Below, piece by piece: positions 59,689 to 64,000 of a stretch of 64,000 nt of DNA. Within the stretch, counting starts at the first letter, position 1, and each line of letters begins with the position of its first letter. The position numbers were made by a program, and so were the translations under genes. This DNA is from JAIVJM01 sp963816985 (GTDB taxonomy: Bacteria; Acidobacteriota; Blastocatellia; Pyrinomonadales; Pyrinomonadaceae). Below the pieces are notes generated by a model that worked only from the letters and a program-made list of their open reading frames with translations, was not told where the DNA came from and made no database searches. Location: positions 1,116,001 to 1,180,000 of the forward strand of contig CAWFMF010000004.1 of assembly GCA_963816985.1 (NCBI GenBank), read 5' to 3'.

Positions 59689-60858
59689 TTACCGCTGCAT
59701 CTTGTTGAAGTGCAGCCGCAGGGGCGTCTTCATGGAGATGTCGCTCAGCTCGAAGATGGCGTAGCGGGGGTGCTCGGTCTTGACGAGTTGATAAACCCCG
59801 GCCTGACCGGCGACGGCGACCGTGCCTTCGCGCTCTTCGAGGTAGCGGCGGGCCTGCTCGACCGTCGGCTTCGTCTCGCTTTTGATGTCGCCCATCGCGT
59901 CCACGACGTAGGACTTGAGGAGCTTCGGCCAGTAGCGCGAGAAGAGCGAGGCGCTGGCGAAGGCATCAACCCAGACCAGCTCGCCGTTGCGCGCGACGAC
60001 GACGCCGACGACGCCCGGCTGAATCAACTCCTTGCCCAGAGCCTTGATGTAGTCGTCCATCTCGCCGCTCACCTTCTTGTTCGCGTAGACCTCTTGATAG
60101 GTGTCGGTCGAGTTGGACGTGCCGAGCTTCGCGTTGTTGGCGCTCACCTCTTTCCAGACCTCGCCCTGCGCCTTCTTGTCCTGCGCGGCGGCGCGCAGCT
60201 TCGGGTGCGAGATCGCGCCGAGGCTGGAGAAGTTCTCCGGCGAGCTGGCGACGACCGGGTGGCTGATGACCTGCTCGTTGGCCGCGCGGCCCGAAGAGCC
60301 CGCGGACGCGCGTTGGCTCCAGCGACCGTGCTCGACGCAGAAGACGCTGAGGCTCACGGGGACGCTGACGGGCGGGATGATGCGGTCTTCCTCGACGATA
60401 CGATCCTGCTGGCCGCCGACGATGACCTCGCCCGAAAGGAGCAGGAGCTTCTTGCCCGACTTGTTCGTCAGGGCCAGCTCGTTGACCGACGCGCCGCCGC
60501 CCATCGAGACGTTCTGCTGCTGCACGACGCGACCGTTGCGGACATGACGGATGGGCCGCTGCGCGGCGGTCTGGCCCGCGCCCTTCTCGCTGATGATGAT
60601 GGTGCCGTTCTTAATCCCCTCGTCGAGCGTGATGTAGTCGGCGCTGCCCGCGAGGTCGCGCCCACGCACTGGAAAGAGCGTGAGGTTCTTGTAGCTGACG
60701 GGCGCGAGCACCGTCCAGCCGTTGGGGAGTTGGCCTCCTCCTCCGCCTCCGTGCGCCCCGCGCGTCCGCGCGAGCGGCAACACAAGCGCCGCCGCCAGCA
60801 AAACCGCGCACATGCACGGCACGAGCCAACCCCTCTTCTGTCCCAAGCTGCTAGACAT
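59689..60858 (-). CDS. Exported ARPP-1 (DUF6569-like) domain protein
   Basis: This 389-residue protein starts at 60858 (MSSSLGQKRGWLV, with GGAGG 6 bases upstream). A signal peptide or anchor ends at about residue 36, followed by a Gly-rich linker. The core matches the ARPP-1-type domain: GWTVLAPVSYKNLTLFPV, the ELALTNKSGKKLLLLSGEVIVGGQQDR block and DRIIPPVSVPVSLSVFCVEHGRW. The biochemical role of this domain is not established. It is a stand-alone gene. Confidence 0.8.
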   Translation of the reverse strand: MSSSLGQKRGWLVPCMCAVLLAAALVLPLARTRGAHGGGGGGQLPNGWTVLAPVSYKNLTLFPVRGRDLAGSADYITLDEGIKNGTIIISEKGAGQTAAQRPIRHVRNGRVVQQQNVSMGGGASVNELALTNKSGKKLLLLSGEVIVGGQQDRIVEEDRIIPPVSVPVSLSVFCVEHGRWSQRASAGSSGRAANEQVISHPVVASSPENFSSLGAISHPKLRAAAQDKKAQGEVWKEVSANNAKLGTSNSTDTYQEVYANKKVSGEMDDYIKALGKELIQPGVVGVVVARNGELVWVDAFASASLFSRYWPKLLKSYVVDAMGDIKSETKPTVEQARRYLEEREGTVAVAGQAGVYQLVKTEHPRYAIFELSDISMKTPLRLHFNKMQR

Positions 60859-61103
60859 AACTCGCCTCCTCCAAAGTTTCGTCAAAGAAATGCGGAACGC
60901 ACGGGGAGCGGCGCGGGGCGAGGCTTCCGGCGCGTGCAATCGTGTTCGTCAGGTGAACGCCCGCGAGGCGGCGAACTTGCGAGGGATGCTCAGAAATTTT
61001 GTTGCCCGTTTGGGGGACGCGCGTTGTCCGCGACCGCAAGAAGGCGGGAAGGGCTTTGGAACTTAGACGCGGGCGGCGGTGTCTAAGCGTCTGTTTCAGA
61101 ACT
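60859..61103. other. Intergenic region
   Basis: No gene or strong structure is seen between the ARPP-1 gene start and the MITE-like copy that begins at 61104. Confidence 0.45.
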
Positions 61104-61176
61104 GTAGGGGCAGGGCAAGTCCGCGGCCCGCTCGGTCGCGTAGGCATTCGGGCAGGGACAAGCCCTGCCCCTACAA
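61104..61176. repeat. Palindromic MITE-like repeat, family GTAGGGGCAGGG, copy 3 (short)
   Basis: The outer arms CTGTAGGGGCAGGGCAAGTC and GGGCAGGGACAAGCCCTGCCCCTAC match copies 1 and 2, but the centre is shorter and unrelated (GCGGCCCGCTCGGTCGCG). It lies about 50 bases upstream of the exbD gene. Confidence 0.8.
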
Positions 61177-61224
61177 ACGTACTCGACGTTGAGTTTTGAA
61201 ACTTTGTCTAAGTGGAGTGAAAAC

Positions 61225-61731
61225 ATGAAAACTAACGAAGCGCGGACGGCGAGGGCCGCACAGCCGAACATCAACGTCACGCCGTTTATTGACATCCTGC
61301 TCGTGCTCCTCATCATCTTCATGGTCATCACGCCGCTCAGGCCGACGCGCTTCAGGGCTCTCATACCGGAGCCGCCGTCAGACAGCGACCTAATTGAGAT
61401 GAGCCCTCGGACGCTCGTCGTCTCGGTTGACCGGGAACTGCGTTTGACGCTCATCCGTGGCCTGACCCCCGTGGCCGAAGGCTCGGTGAGCGACCCCGGC
61501 GCGGTCTCGGCGCGGCTCGCCGAGGAGTGGAAGCGGCGTAAGAGTCTCGGCCAATGGAAGTCGGAGTTGATGGAGCGCGCAGACCTCGCGCCCGACGAGC
61601 GCATCGAGCGCACCGTCTTCGTCCGTGCCCCGCGCTCCGTCCGCTACGGCGAGGTGGCGAAGGTCATTGACGGCATCAAGGGCGCGGGCGCGCAGCCCAT
61701 CGGCCTCCAGATTGACGAACTCCCGCAGTAG
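61225..61731 (+). CDS. ExbD/TolR family proton-channel subunit
   Basis: This 168-residue inner-membrane protein has a single N-terminal helix carrying the channel aspartate D23 in VTPFIDILLVLLIIFMVITP and a periplasmic domain ending PIGLQIDELP. GGAG lies about 10 bases before ATG 61225. These subunits normally work with ExbB/TolQ to energise TonB or Tol systems. No exbB or tonB gene is adjacent, so it is an orphan here. Confidence 0.9.
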   Translation: MKTNEARTARAAQPNINVTPFIDILLVLLIIFMVITPLRPTRFRALIPEPPSDSDLIEMSPRTLVVSVDRELRLTLIRGLTPVAEGSVSDPGAVSARLAEEWKRRKSLGQWKSELMERADLAPDERIERTVFVRAPRSVRYGEVAKVIDGIKGAGAQPIGLQIDELPQ

Positions 61732-61742
61732 CGCGGGCGCTC

Positions 61743-62657
61743 TCACGCGGGGAAACGGCTGCCGAGGTCTCTGGCGATGTTGAGGTACACGTCCTTGATT
61801 TGATTCTCGTAGTCGCGCGGCTCGTTGAAGAGGCGCTTGAAGAACTTGATGGGGTTTTTGAAGACGTTCGTCTTCGACTTGCCCTTCAATTGGTTCAGCT
61901 CCCACCAGCCGACCTCGTTGAGGTGGTCGGCGAAGATGGGGAAGGTCTTCTGGACTATCTTTTTCGTCCGCGACTTGCCGCGCAGCTCCTCGCGCCAGCG
62001 CTGCGAGTCGAGCGAGACGAGCCCGTCGTTTTTGCCCTCGGCCTTCGTAATCTTGTCCCACGAAAGCTGAAGCAGCCCGAAGACGCGCGCGCGCTCCTCC
62101 TCGTGCGACGCGTAGGTCTGGTAGAGCGCGACCTCGTTGTCGGCCTCCGTGGGCTCGGCCCGGTCGTTGAACCTCTTGCACTCGGCGGTCGTGAGGTCGA
62201 GGAAGCCGTCGAGGTCTGTGAGGTCGCGGAACTTCTTCGCGGCCTCTTCGTCCTTGTGGGCGAGGCCCCAGTCGGCGAAGCTCGAACCCTTGTGCGGCGT
62301 GCCGATGGTGGTGAGGCTGCACACGCGCGGGGCCATTCCGAGGTCAACGATCATGTGGCGCGCGTCGAGCCCGCCCATGCTGTGACCGATGATGTGCACC
62401 TTCTGCTGCCCCGTGCTCTTGAGCACACTCTCGACGTTGGATTTCAACTCCCCGGCCCTCGCCCCGACGCTCCCGGCGAAGTCCACGGACGAGTGGAAGA
62501 CCTGAAAGCCCTGCCCCGTGAGGTGCGTCTTGATGCCGCGGAAGTAGTGGAGGCGGTCGGGCACCTTGTCGGCGATGTCGAGCAGGCTGACGAAGTTCTC
62601 GCGAAGAGCGTCGAAGCGCGCGATGCCGTGGGCGAGGACGATGGGGAAGGTCTTCAT
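61743..62657 (-). CDS. Triacylglycerol lipase-like alpha/beta hydrolase
   Basis: This 304-residue protein starts at 62657 (MKTFPIVLAHG, GGAGAGAG upstream). The nucleophile is S93 in GHSMGG, and the oxyanion region is in VLAHGIARFD. A candidate acid lies in KNDGLVSLDSQRW and a histidine in ADHLNEVGWWE, as in bacterial LipA-type lipases. No signal peptide is seen, so it is probably cytoplasmic or exported by another route. It is convergent with exbD, with 11 bases between the stops. Confidence 0.87.
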   Translation of the reverse strand: MKTFPIVLAHGIARFDALRENFVSLLDIADKVPDRLHYFRGIKTHLTGQGFQVFHSSVDFAGSVGARAGELKSNVESVLKSTGQQKVHIIGHSMGGLDARHMIVDLGMAPRVCSLTTIGTPHKGSSFADWGLAHKDEEAAKKFRDLTDLDGFLDLTTAECKRFNDRAEPTEADNEVALYQTYASHEEERARVFGLLQLSWDKITKAEGKNDGLVSLDSQRWREELRGKSRTKKIVQKTFPIFADHLNEVGWWELNQLKGKSKTNVFKNPIKFFKRLFNEPRDYENQIKDVYLNIARDLGSRFPA

Positions 62658-62806
62658 CACTCTCTCCTTCACATGAGGCGGTCGGGAGGATTAAGGCGAG
62701 GCGACTTGCGGGAGGCGCGGCCCTGCCGGTTCGTCAGGCGTGGAGTTATACCACGCCCCTCCGGGCGCGGGAATAAATTTTACCGACGGCGCGCGGCGCG
62801 GGACTT

Positions 62807-64000
62807 TCAGTCGGCGGCGCTCTCGGCGCGGGCCGAGGGCGGCACGCGGCGGTAGCGGTGCGTGACGGGGCGGCGGCGACCGATGCCGATGGCGTTGCGC
62901 GAGATGATGAGCGTCGGCGGCAGTTGCCGCCGCTTGAACTCGTTGGCGGGCGACTCCACGCGGTTGAGGATGTCGTAGGTGAGCGCGGGGTCGTGGCCCG
63001 CCTCGATGATCTCCTGCGGCGTCGCCTTCTTCTCGAAGTAGAGTTGGAGGATGGGGTCGAGCACGTCGTAGGGCGGCAGGGATTGGTCGTCGAACTGACC
63101 GGGCGCGAGTTCCGCCGAAGGCCGCTTCTCGACGATGGCGCGCGGGATGACTTCGCCGTCGCGGTTGTAGTGGCGAGCGAGCGTGAAGGCTTCGGTCTTC
63201 AGAACGTCGCCGATGACGGCGAGGCCGCCGTTCGTGTCGCCGTAGAGCGTGCAGTAGCCGAGCGCGAGTTCCGACTTGTTGCCGGTCGAGAGGAGCAGTC
63301 GGCCCTCGGCGTTCGAGATGCTCATCAGGATGTTGCCGCGCAGGCGCGACTGGATGTTCTGGCGCGCAAGCTCTTCGCCGCCCGTCTTCGGGTTCGAGAG
63401 GTTAAGCTCTTCGACCAGAACTTCGTAAGCCTTCGTGATGGGCAGCTCGACGACGGGCATCCCCAGATTCTTCGAGAGCGCGACGGAGTCCTCGACGCTC
63501 CCGCGCGAGGAGAAGGGCGAGGGCATCATCACGCCGAGGACGTTCTCGGCCCCCATCGCCTCGCACGCAATCGTCGCCACGAGCGCCGAGTCCACGCCGC
63601 CCGAAAGGCCGAGGACGGCGCGCGTGAAGCGGTTCTTGCGCGCGTAGTCGTGGACGCCGAGGACGAGCGCGCGGCGCACGGTCTCGATGTCGTCGCCGGG
63701 CAGGCACGCCTCGTCGCGCACGCCGCACTCCAAATCAACCGTCCCGACGAACTCCTCGAAGGGCGGCGCTTGCAGGATGGTCTCGCCCCGGCAGTCGGTG
63801 ACGAGGCTCGCGCCGTCGAAGATGATGCCGTCGTTGCCGCCGACGAGGTTGACGTAGACGACCGGCAACTTCGCCATCCGCGAGCGGTGCGCGACCATCG
63901 CGCACCGCTGACCCATCTTCGCCTTGTTGAAGGGCGAGGCGTTGGGCGAGACGACGACCGAAGCGCCCATCTCAATCACTTCGTCCGTCGGGTCGTGCGT
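62807..64000 (-). CDS. nadE: NAD+ synthetase NadE, glutamine-dependent type (N-terminus outside window)
   Basis: The last step of NAD synthesis, amidation of nicotinate adenine dinucleotide. At least 397 residues are visible and the frame stays open to the window end. The N-terminal part is the end of a nitrilase-type glutaminase domain (SPNASPFNKAKMGQR, YVNLVGGNDGIIFDG). The synthetase domain has the PP-loop LGLSGGVDSALVA and later LLLSTGNKSELALGYCTLYGD and the Asp/Glu-rich FDDQSLPPYDVLD. The tail is basic (RRRPVTHRYRR). Together with nadA at 28 kb this is the second NAD gene in the window. Confidence 0.94.
   Translation of the reverse strand, partial: THDPTDEVIEMGASVVVSPNASPFNKAKMGQRCAMVAHRSRMAKLPVVYVNLVGGNDGIIFDGASLVTDCRGETILQAPPFEEFVGTVDLECGVRDEACLPGDDIETVRRALVLGVHDYARKNRFTRAVLGLSGGVDSALVATIACEAMGAENVLGVMMPSPFSSRGSVEDSVALSKNLGMPVVELPITKAYEVLVEELNLSNPKTGGEELARQNIQSRLRGNILMSISNAEGRLLLSTGNKSELALGYCTLYGDTNGGLAVIGDVLKTEAFTLARHYNRDGEVIPRAIVEKRPSAELAPGQFDDQSLPPYDVLDPILQLYFEKKATPQEIIEAGHDPALTYDILNRVESPANEFKRRQLPPTLIISRNAIGIGRRRPVTHRYRRVPPSARAESAAD

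Noticed and set aside
1..64000. CRISPR arrays, rRNA and tRNA genes
   Set aside because: The tandem repeats present have 7-base units without unique spacers. No cloverleaf or rRNA-like stretch was recognised on reading.

Overview
The window is high-GC, densely coded bacterial DNA that looks like a member of the Acidobacteriota, probably class Blastocatellia. This is inferred from gene content: a VWFA-type secreted protein of the acidobacterial kind, several secreted proteins with carboxypeptidase-regulatory-like modules, a HYR/DUF11 surface protein, large winged-helix/ATPase/TPR regulators, and many GTG/TTG starts behind strong Shine-Dalgarno sequences. No rRNA, tRNA or CRISPR array was recognised.

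Layout. 1-2.2 kb: lipoate genes lipB and lipA (partial) with a threonine-dehydratase-like gene between them. 2.4-10.1 kb: secreted VWFA and OmpA-like proteins and a 1097-residue winged-helix/ATPase/TPR regulator. 10.2-16.4 kb: a minus-strand 2-oxoacid dehydrogenase cluster (E2, DUF4242, E1 beta, E1 alpha, lipoamide dehydrogenase), which needs the lipoate made by lipA/lipB. 16.7-22.3 kb: lipoprotein, rhodanese, TPR protein and HYR/DUF11 surface protein. 22.6-25.3 kb: an AT-richer TIR/NB-ARC/TPR protein, a candidate NLR-like immune receptor. 25.4-38 kb: fumC, beta-helix protein, nadA, ferredoxin, Rieske protein, SIMPL protein, CBS protein, Hsp20, Lon and a frameshifted Kef-type antiporter.

38.3-41.8 kb: a minus-strand run of small unrelated genes. 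Two or three of the intergenic spaces have the architecture of integron attC sites, and no integrase is in view. 41.9-45.6 kb: 2-oxoacid:ferredoxin oxidoreductase (korA/korB) with an AbiEii-like nucleotidyltransferase gene between the subunits. 45.9-64 kb: two tandem secreted carboxypeptidase-regulatory-like proteins (the first frameshifted), bactofilin, M1 metallopeptidase, dienelactone hydrolase, lamin-tail protein, TtcA-like protein, a Lys/Ala-tailed unknown, a PPVYRP-repeat Cys/His protein, an ARPP-1 protein, ExbD, lipase and partial nadE.

A striking background feature is repeats. About a dozen long inverted repeats sit between genes. Their arms differ in sequence, but nearly all are built from degenerate 7-base units. 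Two further small palindromic, MITE-like families occur: a GTCAGAACCGCC... family bracketing lipB, and a GTAGGGGCAGGG... family with three copies. The leads most worth following are the attC-like cassette array, the heptamer hairpins, the TIR-NLR gene and the PPVYRP protein.
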